A stretch of DNA of 64,000 nt, from contig JAJEKV010000174.1 in assembly GCA_021234155.1 (NCBI GenBank), forward strand, positions 1 through 64,000. The letters are read 5' to 3'. The notes under the pieces are model-generated. The model had not been told where the DNA came from and made no database searches. It saw only the letters and a program-made list of their open reading frames with translations. This DNA comes from Isoetes taiwanensis (Eukaryota; Streptophyta; Lycopodiopsida; Isoetales; Isoetaceae). Made by a program: the position numbers and the translations under genes. Shown here piece after piece: positions 1-10,973 of this stretch. Numbering within the stretch: the stretch's first letter is position 1; the number at the start of each line of letters is the position of its first letter.

Positions 1-1637
1 GTCCACATTATTAAAGTATCATTATACTGGGTAGCCGATTGGTGGCAAACTACACTTCCCAGGTTAATGGCGTCCCCTACTAAATATCTGATTACTCCGT
101 ATACAAGCAATTCATCCACCATACCGGCTCCATGCTATCTGGGCCCTCCGCGACCACTTTGCAACCGTGGCCGGAGTTCCGGTGGGAAGAGTGGAAGGTC
201 ATTGCACCGTCTCCGGAGCCTACCCTGAGCTGCGGGCGTAAACGCCATGTCGTTACGCCCGCCCAACATCACGCGCAGCCATCACGAAGGATGGCCCTCA
301 CATATCTGCGCCAGACAAGATCCCAGCGCATCACATGGGGAATCCTACCGGGCTCACGGACTCAAGGGATGGCCGGCGGCAGGTCTCAGTTAAATTCTTG
401 CGAGAATTCATGGCAATAGTTGGTATATAACATAACAGGATTTCCTCCATCGCCCCTCCTGTGCACTTTGCAGTGGGTATTGGGACTGTTGTCGCGGTTT
501 AGCCAGGGGCTTCATATCTCTCTGGGTGCATCTCCCAGTTCGGTCGTGGTGATCTCCCTCAGGAGATCATGCGCTCAAGGAGTGACTAGAGGCCAGCACT
601 GCGACTTGGAGAACTCAGTAGGTCATTTCCACCACCTCTGCAGTGTCAGGCCACCTGCATGCACTTGCCACGCGGTGGCAAAGCCGATGAACTAGTCACT
701 GATCCCAGCCAGCACTAACACACCGCGGGATGCGTTCAAAGTCGAACAGGGCCTCCTTATAGCGGTCGGCCTTCACCCCTGGTGGCTCAACGGCCCCGCC
801 GCAGTGCGGTGTGCTGAAGGCTACTCAGGAGCATCGGCTTCTAAAAGCTTCCAGGTCTCTACCCTTCCCAATACAGTTCTGCTTGAGATACATCATCCGC
901 CATCAAAGGAAGAACTAAAATAGATCTAATCTACAACATAGAGTTAGGTTCTTTGGTGAATGCTATCTAGGAGATCTGGAAAGTGCAGCTATGGCCAATC
1001 TAATGGCTAAACCCTCTTTGATGCGATGACTAAAATAGGGTTTAGACTATCAATTATTAATCCTTGAGGGGGCCTCCTCACGACCCCAGGCTGCAAACCA
1101 TCTATTTGGCTTGATCTGAAAACTAAGGATACAATTTCTGCCTCCAGTCGGTCACAGGATCACGGTTTTGGTATTGAGCGATAAGCAGTTAATAAATCGA
1201 AATTGAGCTAGTTAAGTTTCCTACCCTACTAGCAAGGGTTAGTTAGGGTTCCCAGTATCCCTTTGGCATGTGGGATGGTGGAGTAAGATTACTGCCTTTA
1301 AGGGCTAGGTGTGGTAATACACAGCAAATGTGCCCGTCTAATAATACATTCGGAAATGTGCGATAATTATAAATTATTACTTGGCAGTATCCGCAAATCG
1401 CTGATAACCTGCGCATTAATGTGTACGTTGGAGTAATGCGTGGTTCTGTTACGACAAGGATGCCCTACTCTGGCGTGCGTCGATTTTGGGTCAAGTGATT
1501 TCAATGCGATTATCGTCTGGGGTATCTGTCGCTGGAAGCGTCATTCTCCTGAAATGATCTTGCGCATCCAGCAGCATGGGTAGGGTCTCCACCTTGGGAT
1601 CGCTGCGTAGCTTGCAATCAACTTTGATACATCACAC
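1..1637 (-). repeat. 3' LTR of element A (partial)
   Basis: This stretch aligns piecewise with 13240-14886 in the same orientation. Shared blocks include the text around GGAAGGTCATTGCACC (near 195 and 13350), the segment around AGGTCTCTACCC (near 852 and 14060), and TGCCTTTAAGGGCTAGGTG (near 1293 and 14540). On the minus strand it would begin near 1637 with TGTGATGTATCAAAG, comparable with TGTGGACGTTCCAAAG at the start of the upper LTR. Divergence is high. The far end lies outside the window. Confidence 0.6.
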
Positions 1638-2400
1638 GGTTGCACTACTCTAATTCTACACATTTATTAAAATTACCTCAAGGTAATATTTTTGGCTTCA
1701 TTATCCATCATTATATTATGAAATAACTTATCAATTCACACATTTTAAGCCGGTTATCAAAGATTCATAACATTACGATTAAGTTTATCAAAATTTTTAC
1801 AAATTAAATCCGGTGCTCTTCATTCCTTGCAACACATTCAACCAAAATTTGTGTTTCTGATCTTAGGCCTTCGACCACTCCTTGCCCTCCAGCGCTCTCT
1901 TGGCTCGGTCGACGTTAGTATCATTTAATTATTAAATTTGGTTTATATGAGCCACCCACTATCTACATGGATGCATGGCTAATCTCGGTAGGAAGAGGGT
2001 GAATCTTCAAAGTGGCGCGGAGGCGAAAAAGCCCTGTGCCTATCTATGCCGCTCATGCCTACACCTCTGGTTGCCCAGTGATGGAGGGATGTCTTCTCGG
2101 CGTGGGTAGCCGAAGGACCAGATTCTCTATCAAAGCATATATATGGGGCTAAGGTGCTTTCCCTATCAATGCATTCCTTCATGATGACCTCCTTTCTCGA
2201 GGGTGAGTCTGCCACAGCCAGGACGGTAGACTCTAATCTACCTTCCACTGCAAGGCAGCGGTCATGCCTGGAGTGACATTTCACGCCCTGAGATCACCGT
2301 GGTGCATCATCGGTAACAGCGTAGACCACGCGCCACTAAGCGTAGGTGGCATGCGTAGATTAATCTTAACTACAAGAATTAACCTACACAGAGTGACATG
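1638..2400. other. Element A interior between integrase and 3' LTR, no gene seen
   Basis: The stretch is AT-rich at 1640-1860 and mixed afterwards. The short minus-strand frame at 1979-2284 has no recognisable domain. A polypurine tract is expected next to 1637 on the minus strand, but only a weak purine run is present. Confidence 0.4.
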
Positions 2401-2419
2401 CAGGCGTTCTTGAGGAATA

Positions 2420-2790
2420 CGACCACCTTGCCGTCCCATTGCTCCATAAGCGTGAATCTTGCTTTACTTTTCCCAAATCTCTTAAGTACTTACATTATCG
2501 CGTCTTCCAATTGTTTCCCTTGACCAATCTTTGGCGGAGGTCGATCTCGTTTTCTTGAAAGCTTTATCAGAATCAATGATTCTGGAACTATTTCCCTGCG
2601 GTACATTCCTCACAATCATTTCAACTCGCGTTGGCGAATCAAGACCGTCCTTTGGATTTGGGGTATGCTTCGGCAAACTCACGTGGAAGACCTTGAATCC
2701 CTTGGTGTGCTGAGTCTGGCTTGTGAAGCAGTTACACTACTAATGAAGGTCCATTACCTTAAGACGAAGAAACTGCTTGCAATTGCGATC
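2420..2790 (-). pseudogene. Ty3/gypsy integrase C-terminal remnant
   Basis: On the minus strand near 2700-2650 the text reads KVFHVSLPKHTPNPKDG. This matches the conserved segment (VFHVSLLKPY...) that follows the integrase core in plant Ty3/gypsy polyproteins and precedes the chromodomain of chromoviruses. Downstream residues are rich in K, R and S and could be the chromodomain linker, but I cannot trace a complete chromodomain. The segment lies in the correct position directly after the integrase core at 2861-3790. It is broken by frameshifts and makes no full-length protein as written. Confidence 0.6.
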
Positions 2791-2860
2791 CGAGCCGCTG
2801 ATCTGCAGGCCAGCATCATCTCAACTTTGAACTCTCTTCTTTATTCGATGCTTGTCGTGT

Positions 2861-3790
2861 TACTCTTTTATCGACTTCTTTAACGCTGGCGGATACCCTC
2901 TAATCTCTTCCACAAGGCTGGCACATATCCGCGTCAACATACGCTCACCAAGGCACCATACCGACGGGATTGGCGCAAGTGAATGCGGGTTAGGCAGCGA
3001 TGGCGCGTAATTGATCATAGCGGCGACATTGGGATGATTCACCGCGGTGCTGTTGTGCAAACTCCGCAAGTGAATAAATTCTTCCCACATGCTGGCATTC
3101 CGGACATAGTTTGGTAGCATGCTTCACTCTAAAATCCTGTTGGTCCGCTCCGTCGGCCGTAGTCGGATGGTATGCCGTGCTCATGGATAACCCGATGCGG
3201 ATCGTCGCCAAAGAGATTAATAACATGGCGGCTCACCTAACCCGGATCTATCGGAGATGGTGATCTCCCGCACACCAGCATGCCATGAGCTGAAGATCTC
3301 TTTAATTTGAGCTTTCTTTGTATCCATGGTACATATACATGGTTACGCAGGTACAAAATGTGCCGTAACCCGACAACTTGCTCGCGACCACTACCATCAG
3401 GCATCCTTGCCTACTCACAGCATTCTTAGGGTCTGGCGATAAAATCCATCTTGATTACCTCCCGCTAGCGTTTAGCACCGCTAATGGCTCTAATGCCCAC
3501 CCCGGAATTGAGCTGCTCTGCCGTCTCGCGCGCCAAACGACACATTCCTTACGATGTAACGAGCTATTTGCTTCTTCATTCTGAGCCAATAATGCTTTCC
3601 TTTGAAATATTTTCATGAATCCACGCGCTGGCCCGGCTGAGCTGTTGGCATGCGTGTCATGGAGGATCAACTTCCTTACACTGATGGATTTCCGGTCGCT
3701 TGTTCTTATGGTACTAGTAATGGTGCCCAAGCGTTCTTTGAGCATAAGTTAAGGAATCTTTTTGGTGGAAACTTGACCGATTAGACTCTT
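2861..3790 (-). pseudogene. Ty3/gypsy integrase, zinc-binding domain plus catalytic core, broken
   Basis: The minus-strand frame at 3745-3455 reads VRKLILHDTHANSSAG and then ENSSLHR-like text around HRKECVVW, resembling the HHCC zinc-binding domain (LI-E-H---AGH-G--KT ... C--CQ--K). Below it, in shifting frames, come KMDFIARP (usually MDFIEGLP), a VTAHFVP segment (usually AHFIP), ITISDRSG (usually SI-SDRG, with the catalytic D) and MSTAYHPTTADG at about 3190-3155 (usually SSAYHPQTDGQTER). A further WEEFIHL / LAEFAQQ pair at 3100-3020 corresponds to W---LPLAEFAYN. Together these are the integrase that would insert the element cDNA into the chromosome. Many indels make it non-functional as written. 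Confidence 0.8.
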
Positions 3791-3837
3791 TTTCGCAAAT
3801 CTAATATAATGAAAACCAAGCCCTAATTGTTGAGCTT

Positions 3838-5275
3838 TAAGAGGTTTTACGTATTAGAGCACCCTTCCTCTTCCCTTGCCTTTGCTTTTATCTGCATTCC
3901 CTCGTTTCCACTTCTTCCCTTTTTCCACCTTTTCCTTTTTCTCTGCATTCCTACACCATCTCTTCCCTTTTTCCTTCCTTTTTCTGATGAACTTTCCCTT
4001 CCCTTTTACCATCTTTTGCTCCGTCCTTCCATTTTTCCCTTTCCTTTTCCCTTCATTTTCCTTTTCCTTTTCACTTTCCACCTTTCCCGTTTTCCATGCC
4101 CACTTTTTTTTCGTTCTCTTTCCCCACCTTGCTTTCATGCGCCATTTTCTTTGTACTTTCCCATCCTCTTCCTCTTTATCATGCCCTTTTCTGCTTCTTT
4201 TCATTTCCCTCTCCTCTTTTCCTCCTTGCCCACTTTCCTTCCTTCCCCTTTCCGCCTTCACTTTCTTTTCCTTTCCACCTTTTCCTTTTATTGTTTCGCC
4301 ACTCTTTTGCTTTTCCTCTTCTTTCATTTCTCTTTCACTATGCCTCTTTCCCGTTCCTTTTCTTCACATTTTGTATGTGCCCTTTTCCTCACCTCTCTCC
4401 TTTTTCTCTTTTCTTTTCCTTTTCCTTTTCCTCACCCCTTTACCTCTTCCTTTTGTGTGTCCCATTTTCCCTTCCTCTTCCTCTTTTTTCCCAATTCCTT
4501 GCTCCTCTACTTTCCCCTTCTCCTGTTCCTTTTTCCTCCTTTTAGGCCTGTTTCTCTCTTTTCTTTTCATTTTCCTTTTCCCAATGTGGACTTTCCTTTG
4601 GTTTTCCTCTTTTCCACTCTTTCCCTCTTTCCTTTCCGTATCTATTTTCACTTTTCTTGTAATTCACACTCTTCCATTTTCTCATTGCCCTGTTTCCATA
4701 ACTGCCTTTTCTGATTTTTACGACTCTCCGTTTCTCCCTTTTCTTTCTTCTTCTCCTTCCCCTTCTCCCCATCCTTTTCTTGTTCCATCTTTTCCTTGAC
4801 ATCTTCTCATTTTCCAACTTTCACTCTTTTCCTTTTCTCAGTGCCTTTTCCCTTTCATTTTCTCTCTCTTTCCCTTTGCATGCCATTTTTTCCCTTCCCT
4901 TTTCTTCTTTTTCCACACACTTCCCTTTTCTCCTTTTTTCCATGCTCTTTTCCTTTCCTTTTTCCGTTGCTCTTTTATTTTTCCCATTCTTCACCCTTTT
5001 TCCTCTTTCCTTTTCCTATGACATTTTCCTTTCCTTTTCCCTTTACCTCTTCCCCTTTTCTCGTGCCCTTTTCTTCGGTTCCACCTTCTCCCCATCCCTT
5101 TTTGATTTTTTCTCCACCTTTCCGTTCCAGCCATTTTTATTTCTCTCTTATCCCCACCCTTGCTTTCCCTTTCTCCACTTTCCCTTTTCCCATAACACAC
5201 ACCTTCATGTTCTCTCTTTCCTCCTCACCTTTCCTTTTCCCCGCGTTTTCCTTTACCTTTCTTTCCTCAAAGGAT
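3838..5275 (+). repeat. 1.4 kb pyrimidine-rich low-complexity tract
   Basis: The plus strand is almost pure C and T, built from irregular repeats of CCTTTT, TTTCC and CTTTTCC units with scattered A and G. It opens several long frames on both strands (for example 3827-4714 plus and 3854-4327 minus). Their products are only F, S, P, L or K, E, R, G, so they are composition artefacts and not genes. It lies inside element A between RNase H and integrase, where a gypsy element normally has continuous coding. Confidence 0.9.
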
Positions 5276-5639
5276 CAAGGCTTTGACCAATCCTGCAGTG
5301 GTAAGTTGTTACTGAAATCTCGGCCTTTGGATGCACCTAGATATCGGCCATTCAAATTAGGGCTTGATCCAGAATTACGGTATAACATTACGCAACCCTA
5401 TAAGATAACGCGGTTGCCTTCCTTGCCTCAATGGCAGGCGCCTCCGCTCTTTGCTCTATTCTAGCCTCCTTCGAAGGCTTGCCCATACTTCCCGAAATCC
5501 ACATCCGTTGGCAAGGACTCTTCAATCCTCTTACCAAAGTCGCTGGGCGTCCGAGAAATTACACATTACATTACACACTCTAGTTGTCGGGGATACCTTG
5601 AAAGAAAGCGCTTATCTGCTACCGATGAAACTTCCACGA

Positions 5640-5885
5640 CACATGAACTATATCAAAGTCATATTATTCTTCGAGAACTCCATCCATCTCCGCACCTCGG
5701 ATTAAGGTGTGGCGGGTTGCGTGAATACCAATGGAGAGCTCTACGATGGTCAGTATCAATTGGAATTTCCTTCCAGAGATAATGCCTCCATATTCTTAGC
5801 AATGCCGACAACACCAAAGCAACTCGATCGTCGTTGGGTAGCAGCGTCTCGGCGTCGTTCATCTTCACCAGGAATCATCGCTACC
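5640..5885 (-). pseudogene. Ty3/gypsy RNase H remnant
   Basis: The minus-strand frame at 5868-5659 contains LRIWRHYLWKEIPIDTDHR. Plant Ty3/gypsy RNase H reads ALK-WRHYL-G--F-I-TDHKSL here, and the TDH aspartate is one of the metal-binding residues. Upstream text in the next frame (ETLLPNDDRVALV) fits the ER-YPTHD-ELAAVV segment. The fragment lies just after the reverse transcriptase in the proper order and just before the pyrimidine tract. The catalytic glutamate and the last aspartate are not traceable. Confidence 0.65.
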
Positions 5886-6010
5886 ACACTTTTGCAACTC
5901 TTCTTGCACTCATCTTGCACCTGTAACTTCCTCTTACTCGCATCTGTTACTTTCTAAGCTCTTTCTCGGGTCGGCGGTTAAGGCGCATTGTTAAAGCTTC
6001 CTTCAACAAT

Positions 6011-7065
6011 TCAAACCGCCCTTTTGGGCTTGTGCCAATGCTCTACCGATGCTCGCAGCCACTCTGCCATCGTCGGTGCAGTGGCAGGGGCTGCTATCTT
6101 AACAAAGTTCTTCACGAACTTCCTGTAGTACCCTGCTAGGCGAGCTTCGACTTCATGCATTCTTGGTAGCAGCCAGATGGCAGCCAATCTTGGCGGGGTC
6201 TGTGGGGGATGCCGCCTGGCGGGATCACTGACCTGAATGCCACACCTTTCCCACATTTGCAGTGGCGCCGCCAACTTGGCGTGGCTGGTGCCTCTTCAGC
6301 ACTTTCCCCGCTCTTCCTCAAGTGTTGCGTGCTCTTGAGGATCTGCTATACACCAAAATGTCGATCAGAAACAATCACAAGGTGTCGGGAACTCCACTGG
6401 CGGGGAATATCGTTCATGAGCCTCATGAGCGTTGCGGGGCACGGCTGATGAAGCCCGAAGAGCATTACTGTGAACTCGCAATGCCCAGCCACCACCGGCG
6501 TTCGAAGGCGATCTTATGGATATCTTCTTCCTTTATCGATACGATGATAACACGACCTTAAATTCGATTTTTGGAAGATCTTTGCACAGCAGGAGCTGAT
6601 CCATCCAAGTGGAAGTCGATCTTGGGCGCATACTTGTTCTTAATGGTGTGCTTGTTACAACTGTCTATAGTCCTTCACGCATCCCTCAAGATCCATCCTT
6701 CTTCTTGACAAAAGAATGGGTAGCTCCAAGCGGTGAGACATGCCCCTAGGTCTAATGAAACCTAGGTCGGCGACTCCTGGCTAACTAACTACAGCTCCGA
6801 CCGGCTCTGCGTTGTCGTTTTATATAGACCTTGCTTGTTGGCTTTGTTCTGAAAGTTGAGTGCTGTCTACTTTCGACTCCTGGGAGGGTACAGCAGTCTC
6901 CATCGGGAAGAGATCATGGAACGTGATCAGCTTAGCTGCTGGCACGGCTTGCTTGTCTTCTTTGCTTCCTTACGGTTCCAGGCTCACTAATCTCAAGCAG
7001 AGATGTACATCTGCCGCCGCCACTCTTGATGCCAGCGAACGGCGTTTAGAAGACATACGCGCATG
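6011..7065 (-). pseudogene. Ty3/gypsy reverse transcriptase, frameshifted
   Basis: Reading down the minus strand, frames supply LITFHDLFP (approach to RT, near 6930), GFIRPRG (usually GFIRPS, near 6760), VKDYRQL (usually VDYRQLN), ILRSCYHRID (usually DLRSGYHQI), CEFTVMLFGLH (usually YEFTVMPFGLTN), PATLMRLMNDIPRQW (usually PATFMRLMNDIFR) and LAGYYRKFVKNFVKIAAPAT at 6150-6090 (usually LGLAGYYRRFIKNFSKIAAPLT). The active-site FIDDILVYS region is present only as a damaged VIVSDRHFGV. Order and spacing fit the palm and thumb of a plant Ty3/gypsy RT. Several frameshifts and the lost YIDD motif make it inactive as written. Confidence 0.85.
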
Positions 7066-10000
7066 ATGGGAACAGCACCCTTTGTTATCTCAAGCGTGAT
7101 CTGCCGTCGGGAAGATCACCTTCCGCTTTCCTGCGATCGATGTGGCCACGCTTTGGCCGGGTACTCCGTTCACCGCCATTCAGGTCATGCTCCGATACTA
7201 GCACACTGCCCCCATCCGGATGTTGATACAGCGGGTCGTTATCGAGTTAATTCTCTTGCCATAGCGATGATGCGCCTGCACCCTTTGCTAAACCAGCGGG
7301 TCTTTGGCTTTGACTTTAGCGACTTCAACTTCAACATTTGAACCATTAGGGATGCGAAGTTATGGCTACTTCTGGAGTCTATCAAGACTATGAAGGGACT
7401 TAGCTTACAACCTCCCCTACTGTGAAATTACCTTATCTTCGGCTCTGCTTGCTCTGTATGTGTATCTATTACTGACAAGAGATCATGACACTCACACGGA
7501 TGTCCCTTTTGAGGCCTCTTCCGTCGTCGTCAAGCGGGCGCGATCCCAATCTCCCAACTCCGCTGAAATTGCCTCTGGCCGGTAGGGACGGTTTGCGCTG
7601 TCTGGCCTATTTGAAACACACAAAACGGTACATGCACTCTGCCTCTTTTCCTTAGGCATCAGCTTACGGATTACACCGCTGCTGAATGGTTGACCCTCTC
7701 TGCTTGTCCTTGAAGGACACTGCTTTACTTCTCTGTACTTCCCACAGTTCCCGGCATATGGGGCTCTGGCCCCGGACTGGGCTGCCCACAGGGCTATAGC
7801 TTCACATCGCCTTGCACTTGTGCCGCTATTCTGGGGTCCACAAAACTACAAACTATAGCGCTTCCCGGATTCCGGCAATCTTGTCTGGGGTTTGTTGCTC
7901 TCACACCAAGCTTGCGGATCCTCATTCAGCCCTCAATACCAGCTTTCTCTTCTCCTCCCAACCCGGCACATCGTGTAGCCTCATGAATTCCTACTGCAGC
8001 ATGTGTTTACGAGACTGATTTGTTGCCTTCAACTGTAGCATGTTGCTGCATCATGCTGGACTTATGTTCCTCGGAGCGTAATGGTAAGCAGAGCTTTAGC
8101 AAACTTTCGAACTTACAAGCATCCGCCCGGCGTGTGCCTTTGCACCTAGCCCTTCCACCCGTCAGGCGAAACTCCTTTCAAGTTGGCTGTTGCAACTCTG
8201 CCTTTGTCCTTATCGGCTTCACATGCCGCTAAGCATTTCCGTGCTAAGCTCATTTAGTCAGTCGGCCCCCTGCAGCACCAATCCTATTGACCTATTATTC
8301 TCCCACGAGGCTATTCTAGTTACAGGCCTTCCATACATTTGATGCCGGAATCTACCTTCTTGGTCGAGGCTGGTATCTCTTTGTCGCGTCCCTACGGGAA
8401 TTTCCTGCCTTGCCTTCCACTTCATTAGATTTCGAGCTACATTCTTCCTCTTCCTCCGAGTCCCGACCGAAATGGAACTTGAGTCGGTGATTCGGTTGGG
8501 GATCCTCTTTTGCTCTCTTCTTGTCCCTTCTTCCCTCGAAATGGCTTCGAATCAGTGAGCATTGTCACCGAACCCCACTGCCAGGCGATGTAATGCCTTT
8601 ATCTGCTCAGTGTCCTGTCCTCATCTCAAGTATCTCCTCCCTCCGGGGTCATGGGTTCCTATCTTCAAATAGGTTCCTGGGTTTGGGAGGTAGTGGGTTT
8701 GTTCTTCTATAAAGGTCTCCATGATTGTGGGTTCCCTGGCTTAGGCCTCCGGCCCTACAAGCAATTCATGGCTATGATTAGTTCATTTTGTTCTTCTTGC
8801 ATTGTTTATGTTTGTTGGTATAACAACAAACTACATCAACAAAACATTTAAAGTCTTGACCATCTGTATTTATATATCATATAATATTTTAAATACAAAA
8901 GTCTCCCTGGATCAAGAGTCTAACTAGTCTTGAAATCGCCAAGAAGGCGGGTTGTCCTCAAGAAACTTCTTAACTTGGGCCGTCCCTCACCGAGTGGCCC
9001 AAGTTCCCTGATGATGCTTGTCTGGCGAGCCTCCCCGATGGCTCACGAGATATCTACCCCAGCGGTGGGGATGTAGGGCGCTGATCGCGCTAATCTGCCA
9101 TCGTGGGGGATGGCCATGTAAGTCGAGGTCGAAAGCCATTGACCTGTTGACTAAAACGAAGATATAGTCGACATTTGTTTATATTCGGCAGCACGCGGGC
9201 TTGAGGTACAATCAGCATAAACACTCCTTCTGTCGCCTCGGGACTGAACTTGCGGTGGTGCATATTCTCCCATCCATGACAGCTGACCAGTAGTGCTCCA
9301 CGAGCGACCGTCGTTGTGTGTCGTGGCTTGTTTGGCCTCAGCTCTGTGCCCGCCCGTGCCGATGCGACCTCAGCTTCAGTGAGCTCCACAGCCAGTGTTC
9401 AATTGTGCGGTCCCGAGCCTCCACGGTCGATTCCTTCTTTTCCTTTTAGCGGGGTGATGTCGAAGGACCCGGCATTGGGATGCTGCGTGGTCTTCCCCGG
9501 ATCCCCATCTACATTCTTGGAGGCGGAACTCCTCTCATTGGCGGCTCCAGCTCGTCCATCGGTGCGATGCTCTTCGTAGGCCTGGATATCGGAGAATTCG
9601 TCTCCCTGTGTGGGTGTCGGACTCCTCACTTGAGCGGGAGTGGGCTCCGGACGATAGTAAATCCATGTCGATGCAGCGGTGGTGGGCGTTTAAATTAACC
9701 TGAGCCGGAAGGTTGGATGTCGGGGAGTGGATCGCCTCACCTCTCCGTCGATAAATGGGGAGCTAGGCTTACGTGATTACTAGCCGGTGAGAGCAACTTT
9801 CGATGCTGGCTTTCGAGGTGATCAGCTCTGCTCTCCCTTGGCGCCGTTCTTCGATACGGGTGGAAGCTCAGGCTGGCATCCTTGGCCAAATCCCGACTCC
9901 TCTTCATCCTCTCACGCTTCTGTGCGTACTGTGTCTTGCAGCATACACTCTTCCTCTTGCAGCACTATGGGGGTCTACCTCCCCATCGGAGGATAGAGGT

Positions 10001-10177
10001 GCCCATAGGAGTTCGGCCAGCGGTGCAGGATAAGAAGACATAGCTAGAGGCGGTGATTGTGGGAGAAGTACTTGGTCGTGCTGTCGGGACCATGTGATCA
10101 GAATGGTCTGGCATTAGTCAGAGGTACTTAGCGATGTTGGGGACGCCAGCCCAAAGGCTGCGAGGGATGGTGAGACG

Positions 10178-10690
10178 AAGTATCCTAATACAGGGGAACC
10201 CGAACGAGGTCCTACCCTAGCGCACGAAGTGCGCTAGCACGCTTCTCTATCTTGGGTTGCATTTTAACGGATGTGTCAATTTCTTTCTATGAACTTGGAA
10301 AGTGGGTGGCATCTGCCTCGATGCTGTGGAGCGCTGGCGCTGTACCATCGCCAAAATCAGCGGTAGCCATTGATCTAAGGGAAGGAGGCGAGGATAGGTT
10401 CATCTGTGCTCGTTTTGTCGGGATAAAGTGTAAGTTGTAGCGATGTTAGACATTTACAGCGAGGGAGGGAAGTATCCTATGCAAGGGGAACTTGAACAAG
10501 GAGGGTCTCCACTTAGCCCTCGGGAATTCTGCACCGCCTATAAGGCGGAGCTGTATTTGCGAGCGTAGCTTGGATGTCGATTTATTTACAAAGACTTGGA
10601 AGATGTCGGTTGACATCCGCCTCGTGTATGGGCAGCACCATCGCCCAAAATCGATGGTAGCCATTGATCTAGCAAAGAAGGGAGTATCAA
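10178..10690. repeat. Diverged tandem duplication, about 287 bp period
   Basis: Two units follow each other, about 10178-10440 and 10466-10690. Shared landmarks are GTATCCTA near 10180 and 10470, GAACTTGGAAAGTGGGT versus AGACTTGGAAGATGTCGG near 10290 and 10590, and ATCGCCAAAATC...GGTAGCCATTGATCTA near 10350 and 10640. Each unit carries its own small hairpin: CTAGCGCAC-GAA-GTGCGCTAG at 10217-10237 and CCGCC-TATAA-GGCGG at 10534-10548. Confidence 0.65.
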
Positions 10691-10973
10691 ACGGGATGCT
10701 TGGCGCCTCGGTGAAAGATCGCCTAAGGGCGTGGGGAGCAAATTTGCGGTGCCAATTGAGAAATGGGGAACTTATTTATAGAAAGGGAAAAACCCTAATT
10801 TTGGATGACTTAGAATTTATCTTTATTAGGCAATTCTAACCTATTAAGTGATGCAATTGCAAGTTTGACGATATTTCTAGGGTTTTGAGCATGCTAAGAG
10901 AGCTACATCAACCTATTGTGCAATTTGGGAGATCATTTTGTGATGAATGAATGGTTGTCTACGTTTGAGCCTC

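Noticed and set aside
132-695. Adjacent plus-strand frames of 95 and 91 codons near the window start
   Set aside because: They lie in the LTR of element A on the opposite strand and have no equivalent in the homologous LTR at 13240-14886.
3827-5464. Long overlapping reading frames of up to 307 codons on both strands
   Set aside because: They lie in the C/T-rich tract; products are only F, S, P, L (plus) or K, E, R, G (minus), with no domain and open frames on both strands, as expected from composition.
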